Shown here one piece after another: positions 1-8,261 of a stretch of DNA of 64,000 nt. Below the pieces are notes generated by a model that worked only from the letters and a program-made list of their open reading frames with translations, was not told where the DNA came from and did not search any database. The translations under genes were made by a program, and so were the position numbers. Source of the DNA: a bacterium (GTDB taxonomy: Bacteria; Joyebacterota; Joyebacteria; Joyebacterales; Joyebacteraceae); the NCBI GenBank assembly GCA_029990205.1, contig JAPEKQ010000009.1:3580-67579 (forward strand). The letters are read 5' to 3'. Position 1 is the stretch's first letter. Each line of letters starts with the position of its first letter.

Positions 1-114
1 CGCCGAGCGGACGTGCGTCAGCTCGATGATTGCCTGCTCGATATCCGCGACGGGTATGACCCGGTCCTTCGTTCGAATCAGAATGGCGCCGCCTCCTGCA
101 AGCTCGTGGTCCAT
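1..114 (-). CDS. N-terminal part of an unknown protein
   Basis: The first 38 codons of a minus-strand gene that runs off the left edge of the window. The ATG at 112-114 is the first possible start in the frame, because a TGA lies a few codons upstream. No Shine-Dalgarno sequence is visible, but a promoter-like pair sits about 35-60 bases upstream. The visible peptide begins MDHELAGG and shows no signal peptide or familiar motif. I do not recognise the family, and a chance open frame is possible. Confidence 0.4.
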   Translation of the reverse strand, partial: MDHELAGGGAILIRTKDRVIPVADIEQAIIELTHVRSA

Positions 115-148
115 GGCACTGATGGTGCCGCTGCGGCTTCAGACACTA

Positions 149-177
149 TACATCTACGTCGTGATGGACTATGTCAA
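149..177 (-). promoter_or_regulatory. Putative sigma70-type promoter
   Basis: TTGACA (172-177, minus strand) is separated by 17 bp from GATGTA (149-154). It lies just after the DUF3179 gene and points at the partial gene starting at 114. The -35 box matches consensus; the -10 box is weak. Confidence 0.4.
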
Positions 178-211
178 GGAAATATCGAGAATCGGACGAT
201 TCCGCAGTCAG

Positions 212-1447
212 TTACGGGGTCTCCTCCCCGAACACGCGCGTCCCGGGCCGGAACGCCACCCACGAGAACCAGAAGTAGTCGACCGCGGGCAGCCGGTCAA
301 GCCGCCGGCCCGCGAGCGGACCGTCGACGGCCGTTCCCGTGACGTTCCACCAGCTCCCGGTCTCGACGTCAACGATGCGGTGACCCCGGTACTCGAACGT
401 GAGCAGCTGCTCGTCGAGCCTCCGCGAGAATCCGGCCGCGGCTCCGATGTCGCGACCGTCTGCGATCGTCTCCCCCTCCATCGGCGTCACCGTCCCCGGC
501 TGCCAGAGGATGACGACCGGCTCGCCGCCGACCTCATCGTTGACCGCGTGCTCCTCCCCGAGCATGTCGTACGAGTAGGCCACCTGCTCGCCTGCGAGCT
601 CGAGGCCGAGCACGTGCGTCATCGGGAGCAACCGCTCGTCGACCTCCGGTCCGTCGTAGAGGAACGGGTACTGATCGAACCCGTCGTAGCCGAGATAGGG
701 ATTGCGGCCGTAGTTGCGGTCAGAGCCCGTGTCGTCGCGCGAGAGCACGCGTCCCTCCGGGAACGCTTCCTTGAACGAACCCCACGAGATGATCGACTCC
801 GGCGCGAACGTGAGCATGGCGCCGGTGAGCTCGCCGATGACGGCCTCCCCCGTCGCCTGCTGCCACCAGCTCTCGGTCTGCCGGTCGTACATCAGAAGGT
901 TGCTGTACCGGAGCAGACCGCTCGTCCCGAAGTCGTAGACGACACCGTCGTACTCACGCAGGAATGCGATGGCCGTGTTGCAGAGCGGGCAGTAGGTGAC
1001 CGCGACGGGCACGCCGCCCACGACATCGTTGACGATCTCGTGCCAGATCATCACCTGGATGGGATAGGCGCGCGCATCTCCTCCGATGTCCATGAGGACG
1101 ACAGGTTCATGCGGCTCAAGCCACGCGTCGGCCTCATCGACTGAGACGAACACCGGCTCGTCGATCGGCGGGATGTCGTCCTTCTCGGGACCGCCGAGCA
1201 GGATCTCTTGGAAGTCGATGTTGGTCTTCGTGAAGTCGGTGACGAACAGCGTGTCGGGGCCGTCCGGCACGTCCTGCGCGGCCAGCGCGGGATCCGGAGG
1301 CGCGCCAAGCATTGGCGGCTGGGCGAAGGCGGCCCTCGGCACGAAGATCGCGCCAACGGACAGCGCCGCCGCGACAACCACGGCAGCTGAAACGCGAACG
1401 AGGTCTGCGGGAACGCAGACCCGGCTTCGGGTCGTGCTGTGAACCAT
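212..1447 (-). CDS. DUF3179 domain-containing secreted protein
   Basis: A 411-residue exported protein. A signal peptide occupies about residues 15-43 and ends in AFAQ. The body carries features I associate with DUF3179: a YCPLCNTAI motif about 150 residues in, the downstream DFGTSGLLRYSN and SWWQQATGEAVIGE segments, and a C-terminal WFSWVAFRPGTRV. The function of DUF3179 is not established; the CxxC-like PLC region suggests possible metal or redox binding. The ATG is preceded by GGAGGGGAATC, a good ribosome-binding site. It is the last complete gene at the left edge and lies downstream of the broken PEP-CTERM gene on the same strand, separated from it by a terminator. Confidence 0.9.
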   Translation of the reverse strand: MVHSTTRSRVCVPADLVRVSAAVVVAAALSVGAIFVPRAAFAQPPMLGAPPDPALAAQDVPDGPDTLFVTDFTKTNIDFQEILLGGPEKDDIPPIDEPVFVSVDEADAWLEPHEPVVLMDIGGDARAYPIQVMIWHEIVNDVVGGVPVAVTYCPLCNTAIAFLREYDGVVYDFGTSGLLRYSNLLMYDRQTESWWQQATGEAVIGELTGAMLTFAPESIISWGSFKEAFPEGRVLSRDDTGSDRNYGRNPYLGYDGFDQYPFLYDGPEVDERLLPMTHVLGLELAGEQVAYSYDMLGEEHAVNDEVGGEPVVILWQPGTVTPMEGETIADGRDIGAAAGFSRRLDEQLLTFEYRGHRIVDVETGSWWNVTGTAVDGPLAGRRLDRLPAVDYFWFSWVAFRPGTRVFGEETP

Positions 1448-1560
1448 GATTCCCCTCCGTGCAGGGGCAACGCTGGGGGTCAGCGGTGTTCAGAATAGCA
1501 CGTCGACCGGCCGTGCGCCAGCGGGACGGCGCGGTGAGCACCGTGCGTCGTGGCTCCGGC

Positions 1561-1595
1561 GCAACAGAAAGCCCGACCCCCGAAGGGGCCGGGCT
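1561..1595 (-). terminator. Rho-independent terminator of the PEP-CTERM gene
   Basis: An 11-bp stem with one mismatch around a 4-base loop (1570-1595). On the minus strand it is followed by a T-rich run (TTTCTGTTG, 1561-1569). It lies just past the stop of the PEP-CTERM gene. Confidence 0.75.
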
Positions 1596-1631
1596 CGGAA
1601 CATGGCACTCGGGTGAAAGCGAGTCGCTCCC

Positions 1632-2315
1632 CTACTTCCTGCGTCGGCGCACCAGAGCGAGACCGCCGAGGCCGCTGGCGAGCAGCATCATCGTGCTCGG
1701 CTCGGGCACGGGCGGCGGCTCGGACTCGAAGTCCGAGAAGAAGTTCAGCTGGAACGCGGAATCGACCGTGTGACGCTCCGCGAAGAAGATGTCGATGTCG
1801 TGGTAGCCCTCGGACAGATCGATCGAGTACTGGTCGAACGTGATCGCGTGGACACCACCGAGGTCGAGCACGAGCTCGCCGTCGATGAACAGCCACGAAT
1901 CATCATCCGAACCCATCGAGTACTCGTACGACTTGTCCTCGTCCACGTAGAACTGACCCTCCCAATGCACGGCGAAGTGATACGGATCGCCCTGCATGTT
2001 CCCCTGCACGGGGAACCAGTCGTTGTTGAAGTTGCTCTGAAGGTCCACGTCGCTGTCCTGACGGGAGAACGCCTCGTACTGCGCGTCCCACCAGTCGAAC
2101 TGATTGACCTAGGTGTGACCGTAGGCGGTCAGCGTCGGCCTCGGACCGGACAGCGTGCTCTCGACCATCCCCGGCGTCCAACCGGTGATGTAGTGCTGCA
2201 TGTCCGGATGGCTGCTATCCAGGTTGTAGTACGTGCCCAGAAGACTGGCCCCGGCGGTACCACACGCCAGCATCAGAATCGAGGCGACTATCACGGTGGT
2301 CATCAATCGCACCAT
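1632..2315 (-). pseudogene. PEP-CTERM protein with fibro-slime/PA14-like domain, interrupted by in-frame TAG
   Basis: One reading frame of 228 codons that encodes an exported protein and contains a single TAG at 2109-2111. The first part (from ATG 2313-2315, RBS GAGGAG) has a signal peptide ending TAGA and begins SLLGTYYNLD. After the TAG the same frame continues VNQFDWWDAQ and then a fibro-slime/PA14-like beta-sandwich (DDDSWLFIDGELVLDLGG, ending with an SAFQL segment). The C-terminus is a classical PEP-CTERM sorting signal: VPEPST, a hydrophobic helix, then RRRRK. The TAG follows YGHT, where one base change from CAG (Gln) would restore the frame. The exosortase that would process the tag is not in the window. 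A recent nonsense mutation, a sequencing error or readthrough all fit; two separate genes seems unlikely. Confidence 0.75.
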
Positions 2316-2373
2316 CGCTCCACTCCTCACGTAACGTCGCACGCCAATACGCCGTTTCTTGTACTTACTACTG

Positions 2374-2402
2374 ATTGTACTAGTTTCTTGACAAATTGAC
2401 AA
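2374..2402 (-). promoter_or_regulatory. Sigma70-type promoter of the PEP-CTERM gene
   Basis: TTGTCA (2397-2402) and TACAAT (2374-2379) on the minus strand with a 17-bp spacer, about 60 bases upstream of the start codon at 2315. An intact strong promoter suggests the gene was functional until recently. Confidence 0.65.
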
Positions 2403-2415
2403 GACATAGTAGCAG

Positions 2416-2449
2416 GCGCCCAGCTGGAGGGGATCCCCCAACTGGGCGT
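2416..2449 (-). terminator. Hairpin after argS
   Basis: A 12-bp stem with one G-T type mismatch, pairing GCCCAGTTGG-like and CCAGCTGGGC-like arms, about 50 bases after the argS stop. No clear U-run follows on the minus strand, so it is a probable rather than certain terminator for the long Rnf-argS gene train. Confidence 0.5.
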
Positions 2450-2501
2450 CTGTTCAGTGACTGCGCTGACAGCGCTGTCTGCGGGCTCTTGAGCCCTCCT
2501 C

Positions 2502-4145
2502 CTACATCCGCTCCGGCGCGCTGATGCCCAGGAGCCTGAGGCCGTTTCCGAGCACCGTCTTGACGGCCTGCGAGAGGAAGAGCCTCGGGCTGGTCGTCCC
2601 GGCGTCATCTGAGACGATCTGGTGACCGTGGTAGTACGAATGGAACGCCGCCGAGAGCTCGCGGAGATAGGTCGTCAGCCGGTGCGGCTCCCGCGCCTCC
2701 GCCGCGCCCGCGATGAGCCTCGGGAAGTCGGCGAGCAGGAGCACGAGCGACCGCGCGTCCTCCCCGCTCACGTCGGCCAGGTCGACTTCATCCGCTGCGG
2801 GAACGCTCGCGCCCTTGTCCGCCGCGAACCGGATGAGACTCGAGACACGTGCATGCGCGTACTGGACGTAGAACACCGGGTTCTCGTCGGTCTGCTCGCG
2901 CGCGAGGTCGAGATCGAAGTCGAGATGCGCCGACTGCTTCCGCATCAGGAAGAAGAACTTGGCGACATCGACACCAACGTCGGCGATGAGATCGCGGAGC
3001 GTGACGATGTTGCCCGTCCGCTTCGACATCTTGACCTGCTCACCGCCCTCGATGAAGTTGACCTGCTGGATGATCTGGACCTCGAGCCGCTCCTTCAGAT
3101 ACCCGAGGATCTCGAGCGCCGCGTGCGTCTCCGCGATGTGCGCGTGGTGGTCGGGGCCCCACAGATCGATGACCGGATCATAGCCGCGGTCGAATTTGTT
3201 GATGTGATACGCCACGTCCGGAAGCAGATAGGTCGGCACGCCGTCGCTCTTGACGATGACCTTGTCGTCGTTCGTCCCGTGCGGCGTCGTCCGGAGCCAG
3301 GTCGCCCCCTCCTTCTCGTAGGTCTCACCCGAAGCCTTGAGCTTCTCGAGCACATCCTCGACCGCGCCGGCCTCCGCCAGCTCGGTCTCGTGGAACCATC
3401 GGTCGTGCGTCACACCGAACGCCTCGAGATCGGCCCGCTGCCCCGCCACGATGTTCTCGATCGCGGCTTCCCTCAAGTACGCGATGCGCTCCTTGTCGGG
3501 CATGGCGCCGAGGTCGGGCTTGGCCGCGAGCAGACTCGCCGCAACGTCCTTGAGGTACTCGCCGTGATACCCGCCCTCGGGGATCTCGAACGGCTCGCCG
3601 CGGAGCTCCTTGAGCCGCGCGTCGACCGAGAGCGCGAGCTTGCCGACCTGCTGGCCGGCGTCGTTGACGTAGTCCTCGCGCTGGACGCTCACGCCGGTCG
3701 CCTCGAGCAGCGTACCGATAGCGTCACCCACCGACGCGGCGCGCGCGCTGACGATGTTGAGCGGTCCGGTCGGGTTGGCGCTGACGAACTCGATCTGGAT
3801 GTTCTTCCCTCGTCCCCCGTCGCTCGTCCCGTAGGCATCCCCCCCGCTCACCACATCCCGCAGCACGCTCTCGTACCACGCGCGACCGAAGCGGAAGTTG
3901 AGGAACCCGGGTCCGGCGATGTCGGATGAATCGATGTAGTTCTCGGGAAGCTCGAGCGCATCGACGAGCTCGGCAGCGAGCTCGCGCGGGTTGCGGCCGG
4001 CCTTCTTCGCGAGAATGAGCGCGACATTCGTCGATGCGTCCCCGTGCGAGGGATCGCGCGGCGGCATTACTTCGATGTGCTCGATCTCGAGACCAAGCTT
4101 CGTGACGGCCTTCTCAAGCGCCGCTGTCAGTTCGTCGTAATACAT
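2502..4145 (-). CDS. argS: Arginyl-tRNA synthetase
   Basis: Charges tRNA-Arg with arginine; a class I aminoacyl-tRNA synthetase of 547 residues. The N-terminal additional domain occupies about residues 1-90, followed by the Rossmann catalytic core starting at IEFVSANPTGPL (about 119-130). The KMSKS loop is present as VKMSKRTGN, and the C-terminal DALR anticodon-binding domain ends the protein. The HIGH signature is unusual: after NPTGPL the sequence is NIVSARAA instead of HVGHGRGA, so both signature histidines are absent. The rest of the fold is well conserved, so I expect an active enzyme with a variant motif. The ATG is preceded by GGAG and lies 11 bases after the upstream lipoprotein gene; argS ends the long minus-strand gene train. 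Confidence 0.95.
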   Translation of the reverse strand: MYYDELTAALEKAVTKLGLEIEHIEVMPPRDPSHGDASTNVALILAKKAGRNPRELAAELVDALELPENYIDSSDIAGPGFLNFRFGRAWYESVLRDVVSGGDAYGTSDGGRGKNIQIEFVSANPTGPLNIVSARAASVGDAIGTLLEATGVSVQREDYVNDAGQQVGKLALSVDARLKELRGEPFEIPEGGYHGEYLKDVAASLLAAKPDLGAMPDKERIAYLREAAIENIVAGQRADLEAFGVTHDRWFHETELAEAGAVEDVLEKLKASGETYEKEGATWLRTTPHGTNDDKVIVKSDGVPTYLLPDVAYHINKFDRGYDPVIDLWGPDHHAHIAETHAALEILGYLKERLEVQIIQQVNFIEGGEQVKMSKRTGNIVTLRDLIADVGVDVAKFFFLMRKQSAHLDFDLDLAREQTDENPVFYVQYAHARVSSLIRFAADKGASVPAADEVDLADVSGEDARSLVLLLADFPRLIAGAAEAREPHRLTTYLRELSAAFHSYYHGHQIVSDDAGTTSPRLFLSQAVKTVLGNGLRLLGISAPERM

Positions 4146-4156
4146 GGATGCTCCGG

Positions 4157-5401
4157 TTATGGCTCAAGCAGGAAGATGCGGGCGTCACCCTGATTGACCG
4201 TGAAGCTCGTGTCCACGGTCGCGTCTGCGGTGTCCCGGTACGGCTCGTCGAATGATACGCCAATATCCCCTTCGAGCGCCACCACGACCCTCCCGGTGGC
4301 GAAGTCCCGCATATAGCCCTCTTGGAGGATGACGGCCGGCCCGTCGGGCTCACCCAGCTCGATGTCGTAGTAGTCGGCGAACCACCAGCCGCTCACGCCA
4401 CCGTGGTCACGGGGCCCTGAGTCGAACGCGAAGTACGTGTGGTCCCGGAGCAGACTCGTCGCCAGACCCAGGCGGAACCGCTCAGGGTCGATGACGTCAG
4501 TGTCGTCCGTGTCGACGCTGTAGACCACCATGTGCGGAGACTGCGTCGTCGTCAGCGCGCGGTCCGCCGAATCGAGAAGTTCGTCCACCGTCTCGAGTCC
4601 GAAGAGCTCGCCGAGCGCGTTCTCGAGCAGGTACCCGTTCAGATGCTGCGGGAACGGCGAGCCAGCGGGGAAGTCGCGGCCGGCGTTGGCGAAGACCCAC
4701 TTCGCAGCGGGAACCGTGTCGCGCACGGCCTCCAGCAGCTCCGCCTGCGCATCCACCCACGCGTCCGCGCTCAGAGACTCCGGCACACCCTCGGACCACG
4801 CACCCTCGCAGAACGGATACGCATCGACCATATCAATGACGACGCCGTCGTGCTGCGGCTGCGCGCCCACGACCCCGTAGAAGGACAGCACGAGCTGCCG
4901 CCACCCCGAGTGTCTCGGGTCCATCGCCAGAATGTCGTCCCACCCCGGAGGCGAGCAGTGCGTGTCGAGCTCTCCGTCGTCGTCGCTGTCGAACATCAGA
5001 TACATGTCATCGGTGATCTGCAGCGGACCGTTCGGGTCTCCCCCGTTCGCGACCGTGACGAGGAGTCCCTGCCACGCCGCATCGTCCAGGATCCACGTGA
5101 CCGTCAGTCCGGCGAGCAGCTTCGAGGAGGGACTGCGGTCGAGGATATCGTCGGCCTCCGACTGCTCGAACCACCCGGAGAGCACGAGGTCGAACTCGGC
5201 GTCCGCGTGCGCGATCAGCTCCGCCTTCTTCGCGAGCCAGAGCGCGAGCCGCGTGTCACGTGTGTCCTCGTCCGTGATGTCGGCCGGCCCCGTCGTCGTC
5301 GACGCGCATCCCGCGAGCACGAGGCACACTACGAGAATCCCCGCGCTCACGCGCAGGGAAGCCGTTCGCTCACGATTCGTGGCAGACGTCCGTCCTACCA
5401 T
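4157..5401 (-). CDS. Lipoprotein, putative glycoside hydrolase (GHL15-like)
   Basis: A 414-residue lipoprotein with a lipobox (LAGC) near residue 32. The mature part looks like a TIM-barrel carbohydrate enzyme of the hypothetical glycoside hydrolase type (GHL15/endo-alpha-1,4-polygalactosaminidase relatives). Supporting segments are GVVIDMVDAYPF, in which the Asp after VVI sits where such barrels carry a catalytic acid, WVFANAGRD, HLNGYLLENALG and GGVSGWWFADYYD. The final 60 residues form a small beta domain. The substrate is unknown. The start has a strong GGAGGAG site. It lies 36 bases after the PD40-like lipoprotein gene and 11 bases before argS, so it is probably cotranscribed with both. 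The family assignment rests on motif memory and is moderate. Confidence 0.65.
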   Translation of the reverse strand: MVGRTSATNRERTASLRVSAGILVVCLVLAGCASTTTGPADITDEDTRDTRLALWLAKKAELIAHADAEFDLVLSGWFEQSEADDILDRSPSSKLLAGLTVTWILDDAAWQGLLVTVANGGDPNGPLQITDDMYLMFDSDDDGELDTHCSPPGWDDILAMDPRHSGWRQLVLSFYGVVGAQPQHDGVVIDMVDAYPFCEGAWSEGVPESLSADAWVDAQAELLEAVRDTVPAAKWVFANAGRDFPAGSPFPQHLNGYLLENALGELFGLETVDELLDSADRALTTTQSPHMVVYSVDTDDTDVIDPERFRLGLATSLLRDHTYFAFDSGPRDHGGVSGWWFADYYDIELGEPDGPAVILQEGYMRDFATGRVVVALEGDIGVSFDEPYRDTADATVDTSFTVNQGDARIFLLEP

Positions 5402-5437
5402 CGAGTCTCCTCCGGAGGAAACACCCGTCGGCGCGTC

Positions 5438-6529
5438 CTAGCGCCGGTAGCAGACGTAGATGTCCGCCTCGATCATCTCCTCGTCCGCATCCATGAAGTG
5501 ATGCGTGAAGTAGATGTTGCCCTCGTCGTCGACACACGGCTCGGCCGCGTAGTTCGAGACGATCTCCTGCGCCGGTCCCCAGTTCACACCCTGCTTCTCG
5601 CACCGGAACAGGGCGGGACCGTGGTATCCGAGACCGCTGGTGCCCGTGAACCAGAGCTCCTCACCGTCCGACGTCACGAACGGACGACTCTGGTGCCCGG
5701 CATCGTTGACGTTGGGACCGAGGTTCTCAGGGAGCGTCCACTCGCCCTCGTTGTACGAGGTGCGCCAGAGGTCCATGTCGCCGTAGCCGCCGGCGCGATC
5801 CGAACCGAAGTAGATGGTGCTGCCGCCCGTGAGGACGTGCCACTCGCCGATGTCGTAGTCGGAGTTGAGCGTCTCGCCCGCGTTCCGCCAGTTCGTCCAT
5901 GTTCCCGAGCCGGCGTAGTCGGCCAGCCAGACGTCATGCTCGCCGTAGTTGCCGCCGCGTATCGAGCAGAACCAGAGCTCGGTTCCGAGAAGCGTCGGAC
6001 ACCCTTCAAGCGACGGGACGTCACTCAGGGTGATGAACATCGGCTCGGCCCAGGCCGGTGGGACGCGATGGCCGCCGTCTGAGCTGCGAACCGCGCCGCC
6101 GCGTACCGCACCCGGCAGCGCGACCCAGTTGCCCGTTCCGCCATCGCCCACCTGCTCCTCCGCGGGGACGTCCACGTCCGGGGTCCACCAGAACAGGAAC
6201 ATCGAACCGTCGTGCGCCATGAACGGAGAGTCCTCCGCGCCTGCAGTATTGATCGGTCCGGGCATGGCAACAGGGTCGGCCCAATCGACCGAATGGACGA
6301 CCGGGACGAAGACATCGGTGGCGGGCGTGACCTTCACGGCATCCTCGGGAATGAGCTCCGCGCGCGTCTTCGGTTCGACGGGCCCGGTGGTGTTCGCGCA
6401 CCCGAGCGAGAGCAGCCCCAGCGCAACCGCGCCGAGCACGAGCGCGACCGTCGCGCACATCACGGCAGCGGGAACGGCCCCGCCTGTGTCACTCGTAAAC
6501 CACTGCGTCCTAGTCCGGCGCATTCTCAT
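5438..6529 (-). CDS. Lipoprotein with WD40-like (PD40) beta-propeller
   Basis: A 363-residue lipoprotein with a hydrophobic signal and lipobox (LSLGC) at about residue 44. The mature part contains repeated blade-like units of the PD40 type, of the kind found in TolB and OmpA-linked surface proteins: CPTLLGTELWFCSIRGG, GSTIYFGSDRAGGYGDMDLW, RPFVTSDGEELWFTG and PCVDDEGNIYFTHH. Such propellers usually mediate protein or ligand binding at the cell surface. The start is ATG 6527-6529 (or ATG 6521-6523, two codons later), preceded by GGAG. It overlaps the end of the upstream nitroreductase gene by 20 bases, so the two are translationally linked. An in-frame extension to 6709 lies inside the nitroreductase and was rejected. 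Confidence 0.8.
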   Translation of the reverse strand: MRMRRTRTQWFTSDTGGAVPAAVMCATVALVLGAVALGLLSLGCANTTGPVEPKTRAELIPEDAVKVTPATDVFVPVVHSVDWADPVAMPGPINTAGAEDSPFMAHDGSMFLFWWTPDVDVPAEEQVGDGGTGNWVALPGAVRGGAVRSSDGGHRVPPAWAEPMFITLSDVPSLEGCPTLLGTELWFCSIRGGNYGEHDVWLADYAGSGTWTNWRNAGETLNSDYDIGEWHVLTGGSTIYFGSDRAGGYGDMDLWRTSYNEGEWTLPENLGPNVNDAGHQSRPFVTSDGEELWFTGTSGLGYHGPALFRCEKQGVNWGPAQEIVSNYAAEPCVDDEGNIYFTHHFMDADEEMIEADIYVCYRR

Positions 6530-7367
6530 CCGCTCCCATCCCTTCGCCCATCCGCCTGAGTGTGAACCCGCACTTCTCGAGCTGTTCCAGAAGCGGTTCG
6601 GCGTCGTCGAGCCACTGGCCCCACTTGCGGCACATGTGCTCGGTCCAGCTGTAGTCGTCGAACGTGAAGGTCTCCTCCCGCCCGTCCTCCAGCTTGATCT
6701 TCGCTCCAAGCGTTCGGTAGTAGTCTTCTTCGAGGTAGCCGTCGTCCATCTGCTTCATGGCCGTCTCGATGTCGTCGTCGGTGAAGTCCGGATAGCGCCC
6801 CTCGAACAGATGGAACGAGAGCGGGTAGCGCGGCCGCGGCGGCGGGCTCTCCGCCGGGTATCCCATCGTCAGCTGGACGACCGGGAAGACTCGCTTCGGC
6901 AGCCCGTACTCCTCGATGATCCGCTCTGACCGGAACGGCGCCCCGCCCAGGAAGCAGCTCCCCATCCCGAGGCTCTCGGCGGCCATCACCATGTTCTCGG
7001 ACATGAGGATGGCGTCCTGCACACCGAAGAGCAGCATGTTGAGGTCGTGCGACCTCATCCGCCACCCGCGCTTCTCCATCACCAGCTCCATGCGGTGCAT
7101 GTCGATGCAGATGGTGAAGAGCAGCGGAGCGTTCCACGGGATGCCGCTCGGCGGCGCGGACTGCTTCGGAGCCTTCGGCGCCCCGGCCTCGCTCTCATCG
7201 ACGGGAGGGCGCCGCTTCATCAGCACGCTTCCGAGCTGCCCGGCGAAAGGAGCCTGCTGCCCGGCCCGAACGACCGCCTCGATGACATCGTCCTCGGGCA
7301 TGCGCGCTTCGTACTTGCGGATGCTCCTGCGTGCGAGCATCTCGTCAATGGTCGCGTTCGTCTTCAT
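6510..7367 (-). CDS. Nitroreductase family protein (longer form)
   Basis: A 285-residue FMN-dependent nitroreductase-fold protein. The N-terminus MLARRSIRKYE is the classic RRSIR flavin-phosphate contact. Later segments AESLGMGSCFLGG and FPVVQLTMGYPAESP match the family core. A C-terminal extension of about 80 acidic and aromatic residues (from FEGRYPDF) goes beyond the usual 170-200-residue family length. The ATG at 7365-7367 has a GGAG site. It follows a second, shorter nitroreductase by 55 bases. The electron donor and substrate cannot be told from sequence; the Rnf context suggests NAD(P)H-linked redox work. Confidence 0.88.
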   Translation of the reverse strand: MKTNATIDEMLARRSIRKYEARMPEDDVIEAVVRAGQQAPFAGQLGSVLMKRRPPVDESEAGAPKAPKQSAPPSGIPWNAPLLFTICIDMHRMELVMEKRGWRMRSHDLNMLLFGVQDAILMSENMVMAAESLGMGSCFLGGAPFRSERIIEEYGLPKRVFPVVQLTMGYPAESPPPRPRYPLSFHLFEGRYPDFTDDDIETAMKQMDDGYLEEDYYRTLGAKIKLEDGREETFTFDDYSWTEHMCRKWGQWLDDAEPLLEQLEKCGFTLRRMGEGMGADENAPD

Positions 7368-7422
7368 GTTGCTCCATCCTCGGGGTCCGCACTCACGGGG
7401 CGCCCCGGCTGGCAGCATCCGT

Positions 7423-7920
7423 CTACCACTGCCCCCGATGCACGCGCTCCTCATCGTACTGCGTGCGCGCTTCCTTCTCCTCGGCCGGGTGGCCGATGGA
7501 CAGAACGGCAATGGGCATGATGGCGTCCGGGATGCCAAGGATCCGCCGGACGTCGGCCATGCGCTCCGGGGTCGGGTGACACCCGAGCCATACCGCGCCC
7601 AGCCCGATCATCGGCACGGCGATGAGGATGTTCTCAACCGCCGCAACGCCATCCTGGTCCCAGTACTTCTCCGAGATGGCCGGGTCGCCGCAGACGACGA
7701 TCCCCAGCGGCGCCTCCGCCAGCATCTTCCAGTACGGTGCTGAGTCCGCCAGCGCATTGAGCTTCGAGCGGTCGGTCACGGTGACGAAGTGCCACGGCTT
7801 CTTGTTGCTCCCTGACGGCGCGGACATGCCCGCTTCGAGCAGCGTGCGGATGTCGGCATCCGACACGGGCTCGCCCGTGTAGCGTCTGATGCTGCGTCTT
7901 GCGAGAATGGCGTCGATCAT
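7423..7920 (-). CDS. Nitroreductase family protein (short form)
   Basis: A 165-residue nitroreductase-fold flavoprotein. It has ILARRSIRRYTG at the N-terminus, SAPSGSNKKPWHFV (the FMN-contacting SGxNxxPW segment), IGLGAVWLGCHP, and a C-terminal IGHPAEEK. The length suits the compact FMN-binding subgroup. Its start ATG overlaps the stop of the upstream PAS gene by four bases (ATGA), indicating translational coupling. The two nitroreductases in this train share the fold but differ in length and C-terminus, so they look like divergent paralogues rather than a recent duplication. Confidence 0.9.
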   Translation of the reverse strand: MIDAILARRSIRRYTGEPVSDADIRTLLEAGMSAPSGSNKKPWHFVTVTDRSKLNALADSAPYWKMLAEAPLGIVVCGDPAISEKYWDQDGVAAVENILIAVPMIGLGAVWLGCHPTPERMADVRRILGIPDAIMPIAVLSIGHPAEEKEARTQYDEERVHRGQW

Positions 7921-8261
7921 AGCGAGTGCTCCTTCTCCGGGATCTCGATAATGACCTCGGCGATGTGGTCCTCGTCGATCGGTATGGCGAGCACGAGGTG
8001 CGGCTTGCCGCCAAGCCGCTCGACGGCGCGCTCGAGGTGGCCGGTGCGAAGAGCGGTATGGACCGCGCACCCGGAGTGCGGCTGCGTGTCCCCGGCGAAC
8101 GCCTCGTAGCACTTGCGCCCCTGGAACCCGCTCAGCTCGCCGAACTCCTTCTCCATGGACTCATTGAACCAGACGATCTCCTGCTTCCTGTTGAGAACCG
8201 TGATCAGGCATGCCTCGCAGTCGATCAGCGCGTTGCTCAGCTTGCTTCGGAGGTCGGTCAT
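7917..8261 (-). CDS. Small PAS-domain protein
   Basis: A 114-residue protein that is essentially one PAS domain. It includes TVLNRKQEIVWFNESME, then FQGRKCYEAFAG and a cysteine-containing PHSGCAVHTAL segment, in the style of PAS proteins with KCYE...C motifs, and ends in a five-stranded-sheet pattern. There is no output domain, so it may be a stand-alone sensor or a scaffold that binds a cofactor or partner. It overlaps rsfS upstream and a nitroreductase downstream by four bases each, so all three are tightly coupled. The ligand is unknown; two cysteines could sense redox state. Confidence 0.75.
   Translation of the reverse strand: MTDLRSKLSNALIDCEACLITVLNRKQEIVWFNESMEKEFGELSGFQGRKCYEAFAGDTQPHSGCAVHTALRTGHLERAVERLGGKPHLVLAIPIDEDHIAEVIIEIPEKEHSL

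Noticed and set aside
2109-2111. TAG read as pyrrolysine
   Set aside because: No pyl genes or downstream element are seen, and CAG to TAG is the simplest change.
2109-2441. Treating the two halves of the PEP-CTERM gene as separate genes
   Set aside because: Both halves are in one frame, the second has no ribosome site or signal, and together they give a normal exported fibro-slime/PEP-CTERM protein.
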